From NCBI GenBank assembly GCA_937863605.1, contig CALMGN010000179.1, forward strand, positions 1 through 52,653: a DNA stretch of 52,653 nt, given 5' to 3'. The notes below the pieces were generated by a model. The model was not told the origin of the DNA. It saw only the letters and a program-made list of their open reading frames with translations, and made no database searches. Source of the stretch: an uncultured Anaerolineaceae bacterium. Lineage in GTDB: Bacteria; Chloroflexota; Anaerolineae; Anaerolineales; Anaerolineaceae. Position 1 is the stretch's first letter. Every line of letters starts with the position of its first letter. Position numbers and translations under genes: made by a program. This document shows, one piece after another, positions 25,372 to 33,669 of the stretch.

Positions 25372-28300
25372 TCAAGTATTGGGGAGCAGCCGGTTGATCA
25401 CCACCAGGGTCAAGTCATCGCTGGCAGGCGCTCCCTGCCGGAAATCCCGGATGACCTGGTTGAGGTGCTGGATCGTATCCTGGGCGGAACCTTGAGGGGC
25501 GTTGGCGAGAGCCTGTGTGAGTCGTTTTTCACCAAATATCTCCCCAGTTGCGGAATAACTCTCACTCACTCCATCGGTATATAAAATCAACTGGTCGCCG
25601 GGACAAATTTCGTAGGTGTGCTCCAGGATTTTACTATTCGCCATCACGCCCAATGCCATGCCGCCCTTTGGCAAGGGTTCGATCCGACGCGTATCTTTGT
25701 GAACAATCAATGGCAGGTTGTGACCGGCATTCGCATACGTCAGTGTGCCTTCCCGCAGGTTGAGTACGGCATACACTGCAGTAACGAACAGCCCATCCTG
25801 TGAGTCGACCACCAACAAACGGTTGACTCGCTCTAAAACCTTTGCCGGCGAAGCGATTTGACGCACGAATGCCCGGATTAGCGTGCGGGCGACGGTCATA
25901 TACAATGCGGCCGGCATGCCTTTGTCTGAGACGTCCGCAATAACAATCCCCAATTTATCCGAGCCAAGTTTGAAGATGTCGTAGAAATCACCGCCGACCT
26001 CGCGGGCGGTCTGCCAGACAATGTCCAGATCCCAGCCGTCCAGAACGGGCAGATGAGAGGGTAAAAAGGTGCGTTGAATCTGGCGAGCCAGCTGGATCTC
26101 TTTCTCCAGGCGTTCACGCTCGACCATCTCCAGGTTGAGCCGGTCATTCTGGATCGTCAGGGAAACCTGCTGGGCGATCCCGCTGATAATCTCCTGGCGC
26201 CGCTCGTGGAAGGAGGGGGGCACATCGGCTTCAGCTGCCAGCATCACGCCGAGCACTTCCCCTTTGACGGATAGGGGCACGGCTAGCACCCAGTTGGATC
26301 CTGGGGAATACTGGTCGTTCAACTCGTCGCCGGGGATTAGATGGGTCAATTTGGCCCAATCCTCAATTGACATGTCCGGGTCATCGACCTTGCTTGCCAG
26401 CAATTCATCTTTTTCCCGCACCGCGTCAAGCAAAGGGAATTGACCGTGAGCATACAGCTTGCCTTCCAGGTAGCGGTCTTCATGACCGTTGTTGTTGAAG
26501 GTCTTGGCAACCTGAAAACCCTGGGTATCAGGCCGCCACAGGTAAATTGCGCAGGAATCAATGCCAACCAAAATGGGCATCAAATGGACGATCGTGTCCA
26601 GGATGTCTTCCAGTGTATTCTGGCTGACGACCGCCTGAGCGACTTGCAGGAGCACAGCTGTGACGTAGGCTTCTTCCTGGCGGGCTTCCAACAAATCCAG
26701 ATTTTCAATGGCTACGGCAGTTTGCTGAGCAATTCCGAGGAGCAGCGAGAGCGTTTGCTGGTCAAAAGATGCGCTGCCGCTGCCCAGGTTTTCATTTTGA
26801 TGGCCCACCAGGAACGCCCCCAGCAGTTTGCCACGCGACAGCAGAGGCAAAATCACCAGGGTGCTTTCGGCCTTTGGCAGCACCAGACTTTCCAGGTTGA
26901 GCTCCTGGATGGGGTCTTCGATGTACACCGGCATGCGGGTCGAAATCAGCCGCTGTATAACTGGCACATCCGGCCCTAAAACCAAATTATCGAGACCGGG
27001 AGTCTCCAATCCGTAATGCGATTTCATGAAAAACGAAAGTAAATTTTCGTCCCAGGTAAAAAAGGCGCATTTCTTGATGCCAATCAGCAACGGCGTTAGA
27101 CGCGCCATGGTTTGCAGCAGTTCGTCGGTGGTCAGGCTGTTCTGCGCTGCTTCCGCAACTTTGAATAATATGGTCGATATCCAGGCTTGTTCCTGAGCTG
27201 AGGTAAACAGGCGGGTATTTTGAATGGCGACCGCTGCATTATTGGCAAAAGTCATTGAAATCAGGCCGGCTTCCTCTCCATAACAGCCTGCATCCGGGTG
27301 CGCCAGGATAAGCACGCCTAGCAGTTCATCACCTGCCCGTAACGGCGCGGAGATGGATGAGTAATCCCTATCGTACCCCATCGCCCGGCCCAATGGTCCG
27401 ATAGGCTCGTGCGGGCTGCGAATGAAGGGGGATTCCAAATCTATAATTTCCGAAAGCAGGTTGCTAACTGCGCTTTCCTCTTCCATCAAGGTCAGCAGAC
27501 GCTCGGGCTCGACACCGCGGGTAGCCGCCAGGCGCAAGTTGTGCTGCCCGCTGTTGCCATTGGAGTAATCTTCTGTCAGGAGCCAGATTGCAGCCGCTTT
27601 GCCGGGCAGATTGCGGTCCAGTTGGGTGAGGATGCGCTCGAGAAGGTCGTCAAGAGCCACATTTGCCGAGACCAAACCAGCAATCTCCCGGAATGAATCC
27701 GCAACCTGCCGCCGCCAGATCTCGGAATTATAGAGACGCGCATTGCGTATAGCAATAGCAATCGAGGCGCTCATGGCTTCAAGCAATGGAATGTCTTGCT
27801 CTTCGAAGCCGTTCAGCCGCTCGGATTGCAGATCAAGCACACCCAGCACCTGGCCTGCGTACTCCAACGGGATGGCCAGCTCGGCGCGGGTGGCTTCAGG
27901 CCGGAGAAAGGTAGGGCGGTAGAGTGGTTCGGAGGAAACATCGTTTGCCAGACGAGTTTTTCCCTCACGGGCTACCCAGGGAATTATGCCGTTTGGATCA
28001 TCCAGGTTGAAGGTCACCTGAAGATCCTCGAAAGACTGGCTGCGATCGCCGCTGCCAGCCTCGTACATGATCTTGCGGCGGCCGGGATTGATCGAATAAA
28101 TATGGATATATTCGTAATCGAAGTGCTTACGGATGGAATTGACCACCACATCCAGCAGCACGTCAAACTCAAGGGTAGATGTCACCGCGTGGCTGATGTC
28201 GAGGACGGCTGAAATTTGTAACGCCCGCTTACCGAGGTGGGTGTACAGGTGGGCACCCTCAATCGCCAGGGCAATATTGTCCGCAAGGGTGCGTAAAACG

Positions 28301-29190
28301 CTGAGGTCAAATTCGTGGATGGCACGGGCTTCGTCATTTTGCACATCCAGCACGCCCAGTACCCGGTTCTCCACCTTTAACGGAATGGAAACTTCGGCGC
28401 GCGTTTCAGGCAGCGCATCACTGAATCGAAATAAAGGTTCGGCGCTGACATCCGGCGTCAGAATTTCCTGCCCGGTGGCTGCGACTGTCCCTACAATCCC
28501 TTCCCCCAGCTTAATCGAGAAGTTATCCCGCTCATGTAAATTCAGCCCGGATGGACCGGAACTGGCCTGGAAATGGAGCGCTGCCGCATTGTTGTCAAGG
28601 GTGAAAATACTGACGAAATAGAAATCGAAAGTTTCCTGGATTAGACCAGTCACCTGACGGCATAGCTCTTCCAGATTACGCTGGTTGGCAATCCGGGCGC
28701 TTACCGTACGCACCAGGGCTAACTGGTCGAAGCGCCAATTTTTCAGGCTGATCTGCCGCATGGTCTGCATGGCGACAGCAGCATGGTTGGCAACACCCGT
28801 CAGAAAGGTTAAATCCTCAGACCTAAACGGATCGTCGGAGGACCGCTCGACCAACAGCACGCCCAGCAAGACACCCTGAGTGACCAACGGCAGGGCAGCC
28901 TGGGTATTTTTGCCTGGTCCGGACTTCCGGATCTGAACTGTCTGATCTTCGTGGGCTTTACGCACGACGGCAGCCGCCCTGGCATTCGGCAGCAGGGGCA
29001 CGTCCGGTTCGTATGGAAGCGGGTAGGCTGGTCGCGCACACCAGAATTCCGCTCGAGCCTGAAGGTGCGTCGAAATAAACTGGTTAATCAGGCTGCTCTG
29101 GCTAGCGACAGTATCCTGGGAGAGCAGTGACTCGCCCAGCTCAAGAAATAGCTTCCAATCCGGTTTGGAATGCGGACTGGCGGCATCCAT
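25372..29190 (-). CDS. SpoIIE-type serine phosphatase with about six GAF domains (RsbU-like)
   Basis: 1272 residues, soluble. By repeated GAF features (for example SIPLKVENRVLGVLDVQN, AIPLEYAGQVLGVLDLQS, APLRAGDELLGVLILAH, AVPLSVKGEVLGVMLAAE) I count six GAF domains, at ~11-135, 145-305, 320-485, 495-660, 665-835 and 840-1030. A linker helix (EKEIQLARQIQRTFLP) leads to a PP2C-type domain (~1040-1270) with metal-binding EVGGDFYDI, IADVSDKGMPAAL, YTDGVSES and ASDDLTLV. It should dephosphorylate the STAS protein encoded two genes upstream in response to ligands or redox signals sensed by GAF domains. GAF ligands are unknown. Confidence 0.93.
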   Translation of the reverse strand: MDAASPHSKPDWKLFLELGESLLSQDTVASQSSLINQFISTHLQARAEFWCARPAYPLPYEPDVPLLPNARAAAVVRKAHEDQTVQIRKSGPGKNTQAALPLVTQGVLLGVLLVERSSDDPFRSEDLTFLTGVANHAAVAMQTMRQISLKNWRFDQLALVRTVSARIANQRNLEELCRQVTGLIQETFDFYFVSIFTLDNNAAALHFQASSGPSGLNLHERDNFSIKLGEGIVGTVAATGQEILTPDVSAEPLFRFSDALPETRAEVSIPLKVENRVLGVLDVQNDEARAIHEFDLSVLRTLADNIALAIEGAHLYTHLGKRALQISAVLDISHAVTSTLEFDVLLDVVVNSIRKHFDYEYIHIYSINPGRRKIMYEAGSGDRSQSFEDLQVTFNLDDPNGIIPWVAREGKTRLANDVSSEPLYRPTFLRPEATRAELAIPLEYAGQVLGVLDLQSERLNGFEEQDIPLLEAMSASIAIAIRNARLYNSEIWRRQVADSFREIAGLVSANVALDDLLERILTQLDRNLPGKAAAIWLLTEDYSNGNSGQHNLRLAATRGVEPERLLTLMEEESAVSNLLSEIIDLESPFIRSPHEPIGPLGRAMGYDRDYSSISAPLRAGDELLGVLILAHPDAGCYGEEAGLISMTFANNAAVAIQNTRLFTSAQEQAWISTILFKVAEAAQNSLTTDELLQTMARLTPLLIGIKKCAFFTWDENLLSFFMKSHYGLETPGLDNLVLGPDVPVIQRLISTRMPVYIEDPIQELNLESLVLPKAESTLVILPLLSRGKLLGAFLVGHQNENLGSGSASFDQQTLSLLLGIAQQTAVAIENLDLLEARQEEAYVTAVLLQVAQAVVSQNTLEDILDTIVHLMPILVGIDSCAIYLWRPDTQGFQVAKTFNNNGHEDRYLEGKLYAHGQFPLLDAVREKDELLASKVDDPDMSIEDWAKLTHLIPGDELNDQYSPGSNWVLAVPLSVKGEVLGVMLAAEADVPPSFHERRQEIISGIAQQVSLTIQNDRLNLEMVERERLEKEIQLARQIQRTFLPSHLPVLDGWDLDIVWQTAREVGGDFYDIFKLGSDKLGIVIADVSDKGMPAALYMTVARTLIRAFVRQIASPAKVLERVNRLLVVDSQDGLFVTAVYAVLNLREGTLTYANAGHNLPLIVHKDTRRIEPLPKGGMALGVMANSKILEHTYEICPGDQLILYTDGVSESYSATGEIFGEKRLTQALANAPQGSAQDTIQHLNQVIRDFRQGAPASDDLTLVVINRLLPNT

Positions 29191-29198
29191 GATATGAA

Positions 29199-29606
29199 TT
29201 AACCTTTTCGCTTTATTAATGTCAAGACATTCGTCTTGCCAGTGGTTTCGTAGTTAATCTCATCCATCCACTGATGCATGAAATACAAACCAAGACCGTT
29301 TTCCTGGCGTTGTTTAAGCGGAACGTTGATTTTTGGTTTTGGAACTTTTCTAGGGTTAAAACCTTTACCGGTGTCCTGCAGCTTAATAATCAGGGATTCG
29401 CCTTCTATGCGGTAATTAAATTCAATCTCGCCCTTCCCCTCGCCACCATAAGCATGCTCGATGATGTTCGAGCAGGCTTCATCCACGGCAGTTTCCACGC
29501 CGTATGCGGCTAACGGGTCCAGACCAAATTCCTGGGAAGCCTTTTGAACCAGTTCGGCTATTTTTGCCAGGCTGTCATACCGTCCGGGAAATATCACCGT
29601 TTGCAT
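29199..29606 (-). CDS. Anti-sigma-factor-type serine kinase (RsbW-like)
   Basis: About 135 residues from the ATG at 29606 (MQTVIFPGRYDSL), since the longer ORF overlaps the STAS gene in another frame. GHKL ATPase fold: N-box AVDEACSNIIEHAYGG, G1 box QDTGKGFNP and G2 box NGLGLYFMHQWMDEINYE. These kinases phosphorylate a STAS antagonist on Ser and, when free of it, hold a sigma factor or other target. It sits between the STAS gene (16 bases upstream) and the phosphatase gene (8 bases downstream), the usual order of a partner switch. No sigma factor gene is near. Confidence 0.9.
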   Translation of the reverse strand: MQTVIFPGRYDSLAKIAELVQKASQEFGLDPLAAYGVETAVDEACSNIIEHAYGGEGKGEIEFNYRIEGESLIIKLQDTGKGFNPRKVPKPKINVPLKQRQENGLGLYFMHQWMDEINYETTGKTNVLTLIKRKG

Positions 29607-29622
29607 CCAAACGAATTCACCC

Positions 29623-29958
29623 TTAAAAATTGCCAACTGCGGCGACGGCATCATTAAAAATTTTAAACAAGGGCGTAAAGCCTGCCAGTTCGAGTGAGGC
29701 CATGATGGTTGCGGGAACATTGGCAAGGACAACTTCACCTCTGTTGTAGCGTTTGCAGATTTTCTGTGTACCAATCAAAACCCGCAGACCGGCGCTGGAA
29801 ATGAAATCTACGCCATCCATATCGAAAACGATCCGAAAACGGCCTGCCTCAACGATATCATTTGCCACCTCGGCGAATTTTGGGGCAGTGGCACTATCGA
29901 TACGCCCTTTAATATTAATAACGTCGCAGCGTTTCAGTTGGTTGTGCTGGATTTCCAT
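29623..29958 (-). CDS. Anti-sigma-factor antagonist, STAS domain (RsbV-like)
   Basis: 111 residues, one STAS domain. The phosphorylation site is VDFISSAGLRVLIG, with the Ser that the RsbW-type kinase modifies. The N-terminal segment RCDVINIKGRIDSATAPKF is also typical. When dephosphorylated by the large GAF phosphatase, it should bind the kinase and release the kinase's target. First gene of the three-gene operon, with a TATAAT about 46 bases upstream. Confidence 0.93.
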   Translation of the reverse strand: MEIQHNQLKRCDVINIKGRIDSATAPKFAEVANDIVEAGRFRIVFDMDGVDFISSAGLRVLIGTQKICKRYNRGEVVLANVPATIMASLELAGFTPLFKIFNDAVAAVGNF

Positions 29959-30003
29959 TTTCTTTTCTCCAATTCTTGATATGGAAGCCGATTTATATGG
30001 AAA

Positions 30004-30009
30004 ATTATA
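30004..30009 (-). promoter_or_regulatory. -10 box for the RsbV/W/U-like operon
   Basis: TATAAT on the minus strand, 46 bases before the STAS start codon. No clear -35 at the usual distance. Confidence 0.5.
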
Positions 30010-30289
30010 ACATAATGAAAGTTTAGTTCATGCCAAAGTAATTCGCAATTCCTTTGAATTCAGACCAGCAGCCACGAGAATTCCTTAATTTCGACATATT
30101 TTCCTTGCAATGTTTGGGGATATTGTGTTATCTAATAAACAATCGTGTTGAAATTCCCCTTTTTATCCAGTTTCTTTGGTAGATGAAACACCTGGACGTC
30201 GATTGAGAGGACAAAATCTGGATGGGGATTCGTCCCATTTACGATTTTCGGGTAGAATCTTTTCAGAAAATCTCATTTGTTGAATTCCA

Positions 30290-30319
30290 TTGACTTTTCA
30301 CAAACACCGGAATTATTAA
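30290..30319 (+). promoter_or_regulatory. Candidate promoter of the LysM gene
   Basis: TTGACT, 18 bases, TATTAA, followed 31 bases later by the ATG with RBS AAGGATAGG. Confidence 0.4.
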
Positions 30320-30349
30320 GGACCGGCACAAAGGATAGGAAAATAAACC

Positions 30350-31078
30350 ATGAGTGGAAAAAGCTCACCACAAAGTATCATTGATTCTTACAAGAAACGC
30401 CAACGGATGATGCCATATATGGTGTGGGGAATCGCCATCCTGTTAGTCATCATCGGGATCATCCTGCTTGTTGTGTGGTTCACCGGACCGAATGCACCCA
30501 AATTGGGGCTATTCTCTTCGGCGACCCCAACTGCCAGCGCCACACCCACTGCCACCCCGCTAACCCCCACGGCTACCGCTTCGCTGACCCCAACCATCAC
30601 CGAGACGCTGGCCCCAACCATGACTCTCACTCCTTCAGGCCCGTTCGAGTACACGGTCAAGGAAGGCGATACCTGTTTTGACCTGTCACTGACCTATGAT
30701 GTGGATCTGCTGGTGCTGTTAGCCATCAATAATTTTGCCCCCGACCAGTGCCCGATCCGCCCTGGGGACATCATTTTGATCCCGGCGCCAGGTCAGTCGC
30801 TGCCGACTTCGACGCCCATACCCAATGATATGCCGCGTGGAACCAAAATCAATTACGTCGTCCAATCCGGTGATTCTCTGGACAGCATTGCAAATCAATT
30901 CAATTCGACTGTGGACGACATCATGATTCAGAATAAGCTCACCGATAAAAACAAGATCAACGTTGGTCAGACGTTGATTGTGCGGGTGAACCTGGTCACT
31001 CCCACACCGACGCGCCAACCGTCGCTTACCCCGACCCCCGGTGGCGCAACCGCAACCGTACAGCCGACGAACGGCTAA
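30350..31078 (+). CDS. Membrane-anchored protein with two LysM domains
   Basis: 242 residues. Cytoplasmic basic N-terminus, one membrane helix (~24-45, GIAILLVIIGIILLVVWF), a Thr/Pro/Ala linker (~57-96, repeated TPTA), then LysM at ~99-148 (FEYTVKEGDTCFDLSLTYDV ... IRPGDIILIP) and ~167-212 (INYVVQSGDSLDSIANQFNS ... NVGQTLIVRV), and a short Thr/Pro tail. It should sit in the cell wall outside the membrane, bound to glycan. The design is the same as the protein at 21596-22507, but sequence identity is low. It is followed by a strong terminator and appears to be a single-gene transcript. Confidence 0.9.
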   Translation: MSGKSSPQSIIDSYKKRQRMMPYMVWGIAILLVIIGIILLVVWFTGPNAPKLGLFSSATPTASATPTATPLTPTATASLTPTITETLAPTMTLTPSGPFEYTVKEGDTCFDLSLTYDVDLLVLLAINNFAPDQCPIRPGDIILIPAPGQSLPTSTPIPNDMPRGTKINYVVQSGDSLDSIANQFNSTVDDIMIQNKLTDKNKINVGQTLIVRVNLVTPTPTRQPSLTPTPGGATATVQPTNG

Positions 31079-31095
31079 AGCCTCACACCGAAGTA

Positions 31096-31140
31096 AGAAC
31101 CGCCCTTCGACTCTTTGGAGATGGGCGGTTCTTTGTATTT
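31096..31140 (+). terminator. Terminator after the LysM gene
   Basis: Stem AGAACCGCCC / GGGCGGTTCT (10 bp) with a 17-base loop, followed by TTGTATTT. Confidence 0.85.
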
Positions 31141-31185
31141 AGAGAGAACCGCGGTGCAGGGAAAGGGGGGTGAAGCCAGTGGTGG

Positions 31186-32277
31186 TTGGAAAGATGGTAT
31201 AAACGGAGCGTGAACTCTTATTCATCGTCATCAAAAACCTTTAAATCTTCAAGGATAACGGACAACACACTACCTTTGATAGCAATTGCGGCTGTGGTGC
31301 TGACCGGCAGCCTGGCGCGTATCCTTGAAACCTCGAGCGGGAAGGCAGCCTGGATGACGGTGTTTCTGGATATTGCGCACCGTTTTTCGGTCGGATTTGA
31401 ACGCATTTTTCTTGAGACCGTGCCGTTTTTATTGCTGGGTGCGTTTGCCTCAGCCATTGTTGCCCACATTTTCACCAACGCCGACATTCAGGCTTTATTC
31501 ACTGGTAGGACGCTGCGAAGTGTACTGATGGGGATACTGGCAGCAGTGATCCTGCCGGTCGGTGACGGAGGTTCAGTGCTGTTGGCAAGGCAGCTTTTAC
31601 GTAAAGGCGCAGGGGTGCCGGCTGCCGCGGGGTTGATGCTGGCGGGTCCGGGGGTGAATTTAATCGCGGTTGGCGCTGGCCTGGCTACGGACGGGATGGC
31701 AGGGCTTACCGGGATGCGTTTTGCTGCTGCGGTCTTATTTGCTCTCGTGTTTGGTCTGATCCTCTCGCAAGAGAACGAACCTGAACGCTTAATCTGTACA
31801 AAATTGCAGCCGGTGGCAGCGGGAAATTCAGCCAGCTTGCCAGGGCTAGAAGGTACGGGTCGAGGTGGCACGGCCAAAACCGTAGCACTGACGGCCGCTC
31901 GCGAATTTCTTGAATTTATGCCGCTTTTGGTCATGGCAGCGTTTATCGGGGCATTGTTGCAAGCACTGATCCCTGACGGGTGGATTCCGCCAATCCCGGG
32001 GAGTGTGCCCGGTCAATTTGCCGGAGCCGGGTTGTGGGCGGTGCTGACTGCCCAAAGCGCCGTCGGTGACCTGTATACTATTCAGGCTGGCTCGTCCAGC
32101 TGGACAGCAGGCGCACAGTGGATGTATTTACTGGTAGGGATGGCGGTCGATATCAAGTTGATCTTGTTTTACGGGCGCATTTTCCGCCGCAAAGCGCTGC
32201 TGTACTGGATCCTGCTGGTGCTGAGTATGAGTATGTTGGCCAGCCTGGCGATCGGGATGGTGGGTGGTGTGAATTGA
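31186..32277 (+). CDS. YraQ/DUF318-type permease lacking the usual cysteine motif
   Basis: 363 residues as given (TTG start; a GTG at 31210 is an alternative). Eight or so membrane helices in two homologous halves, with a variable cytoplasmic loop between (~190-235). The family's first conserved segment, normally a CxCG-type motif followed by Pro, here reads ILPVGDGGSVLLARQLLRKG, and the next segment GLMLAGPGVNLIAV is preserved. The second half has LTAQSAVGDLYTIQAG. Relatives (YcgR/YraQ) are thought to export metals or small ions, with the Cys taking part. Loss of Cys suggests a different substrate. It overlaps a short gene at its 3' end. Confidence 0.8.
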   Translation: MERWYKRSVNSYSSSSKTFKSSRITDNTLPLIAIAAVVLTGSLARILETSSGKAAWMTVFLDIAHRFSVGFERIFLETVPFLLLGAFASAIVAHIFTNADIQALFTGRTLRSVLMGILAAVILPVGDGGSVLLARQLLRKGAGVPAAAGLMLAGPGVNLIAVGAGLATDGMAGLTGMRFAAAVLFALVFGLILSQENEPERLICTKLQPVAAGNSASLPGLEGTGRGGTAKTVALTAAREFLEFMPLLVMAAFIGALLQALIPDGWIPPIPGSVPGQFAGAGLWAVLTAQSAVGDLYTIQAGSSSWTAGAQWMYLLVGMAVDIKLILFYGRIFRRKALLYWILLVLSMSMLASLAIGMVGGVN

Positions 32278-32579
32278 GACGCATTGCGCAGATGAAGTTT
32301 TCAGCACTAGCGTTGGCAGTATTGGGGCTGTTCCTGCTCAGTCTGATCTGGGACGGCCGGTTGGCAGAGTATATCGACTTGCGGCAGGGTATGCTGGTTT
32401 TTCTGACCGGGCTTGGCTGCGTCATTCTGGCGCAGGTGGTGCTATCGGGGACGAGCAGACGGGACATGGAACCAGTTGAAATCAGCGAGGATAATCCGCT
32501 AGAAGGAAAATTAGTCTGGCAGTCATCCAGTCTGATGTGGCTGGCTCTCCCGTTACTGGTGAGCCTGTTGTTCCGGTAA
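32274..32579 (+). CDS. Short membrane partner of the permease (YcgQ/TIGR03943-like N-terminal part)
   Basis: 101 residues if translation starts at the TTG overlapping the permease stop (TTGA); an ATG at 32292 is possible but has no ribosome-binding site. Two membrane helices (~7-25 and ~37-56, LVFLTGLGCVILAQVVLSG) and a third at the C-terminus (LMWLALPLLVSLLF). Partners of DUF318 permeases in other bacteria begin with the same paired helices but are about twice as long. The gene is either a short form or has lost its second half. The overlap with the permease supports a joint role. Confidence 0.6.
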   Translation: MRRIAQMKFSALALAVLGLFLLSLIWDGRLAEYIDLRQGMLVFLTGLGCVILAQVVLSGTSRRDMEPVEISEDNPLEGKLVWQSSSLMWLALPLLVSLLFR

Positions 32580-32586
32580 AAACCTG

Positions 32587-33663
32587 ATGAAACTGATGCG
32601 CCGCATCGACCGTGTTCTTATACTGGTACTCATCGGCATTGGGATTGCCGCACTGACGATGTATGCTATTTTCGGCAAAACAATCCGTACCAAGCAACCT
32701 CCAATGATCGCCTACCTTGGCAATCCGCTGGACGCCCCGGAAATCTGGATGGTGCGGAACGACGGCCGTTCTCTCCGCCGATTGACCGCAACCGGTGGTA
32801 CAGTAAGAGACTTTTCGGTTGCGCCGGACGGTGACAAAATTGTTTATTCTGTCCATGAAATGGACGGGAGCAGCTCGCTGTATTTGATTGGCACCAGCGG
32901 AGGGGATGCGGAAATGCTAATCGATTGTGGAAATGCTCGCTGCGAAAAACCTGTCTGGTCCAATGACGGTAGAATAATTGCTTATAGCCAAGTTGTACGG
33001 ATTGATAAAATCGCGACTCGAATTGTCGCGATTTATCCAATCAAAGGCACACCAGCACCAGCCGTGAGCGATATTTTCCTGAGGGGCACAAATCCTGTTT
33101 TTTCACCGGACAGCCAGAAATTGGCAGTGAATAGCCCTGAGCAAGGTTTCATTCGGATTCTGGATTTATCCACAGGGATCGAGCAGCAAGTTCCAACCAG
33201 CACTCCGGATCCCGTCACATGGGCATTGGATTCGAAGTATTTATATTTTAATGAAAACTTAGTGATCGGCGTCTTGCTGCAATCCAGACTGCATCGAGTA
33301 GAACTCGCCACGATGCAAATTGACCTCTACTTTCCAGATCTGCTTTCCGGCTATGATGCAGCCGGATTGGTTTTTTCACCAGACGGAGAATGGGCAGCAC
33401 TAGGGCTGCGGGTCTTGGATTATCAAGCTGGTCGACAGATTTTTATCTCAAAGGTCGACGGCAGCCAGTTCCAGGCGGTCAGCGATGACCCGGGGAGCTG
33501 GCATACAGCAGTGCAGTGGTCACCGAATGGAAGCCAGCTGGTATTTCAGCGTTACACTCCCGGGAGTTCAAACGCAGTTCCGCAGGTGGTCGTCTGGGAG
33601 CGGACCAGCAACCAATTTACGGTTATCGCGGAAAACGCAGCATTGCCTGCCTGGGTGCCTTAA
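32587..33663 (+). CDS. Membrane-anchored beta-propeller protein (TolB-like/PD40 repeats)
   Basis: 358 residues. One N-terminal membrane helix (~9-30, VLILVLIGIGIAALTMYAIF) puts the rest outside the membrane. The body shows repeated PD40-type blades: PEIWMVRNDGRSLRRLT, FSVAPDGDKIVYS, VWSNDGRIIAYSQ, VFSPDSQKLAVNS, VFSPDGEWAALGL and VQWSPNGSQLVFQR. Such propellers bind partners or ligands rather than catalyse. The start is 8 bases past the previous stop, so it belongs to the same transcript as the permease. It faces queG with 6 bases between the stop codons. Confidence 0.82.
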   Translation: MKLMRRIDRVLILVLIGIGIAALTMYAIFGKTIRTKQPPMIAYLGNPLDAPEIWMVRNDGRSLRRLTATGGTVRDFSVAPDGDKIVYSVHEMDGSSSLYLIGTSGGDAEMLIDCGNARCEKPVWSNDGRIIAYSQVVRIDKIATRIVAIYPIKGTPAPAVSDIFLRGTNPVFSPDSQKLAVNSPEQGFIRILDLSTGIEQQVPTSTPDPVTWALDSKYLYFNENLVIGVLLQSRLHRVELATMQIDLYFPDLLSGYDAAGLVFSPDGEWAALGLRVLDYQAGRQIFISKVDGSQFQAVSDDPGSWHTAVQWSPNGSQLVFQRYTPGSSNAVPQVVVWERTSNQFTVIAENAALPAWVP

Positions 33664-33669
33664 GCCGAA

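Larger units (their letters stand above)
29959..30349. other. Divergent intergenic region between the STAS and LysM genes
   Basis: AT-rich, no coding sequence recognised. It holds the minus-strand -10 box of the STAS operon (30004-30009) and a candidate plus-strand promoter (30290-30319). The middle 250 bases show no feature I can name. Confidence 0.6.

Noticed and set aside
29607-29774. 56-residue N-terminal extension of the RsbW-like protein
   Set aside because: It overlaps the STAS gene in another frame and shows no similarity to the kinase family; an internal ATG fits.
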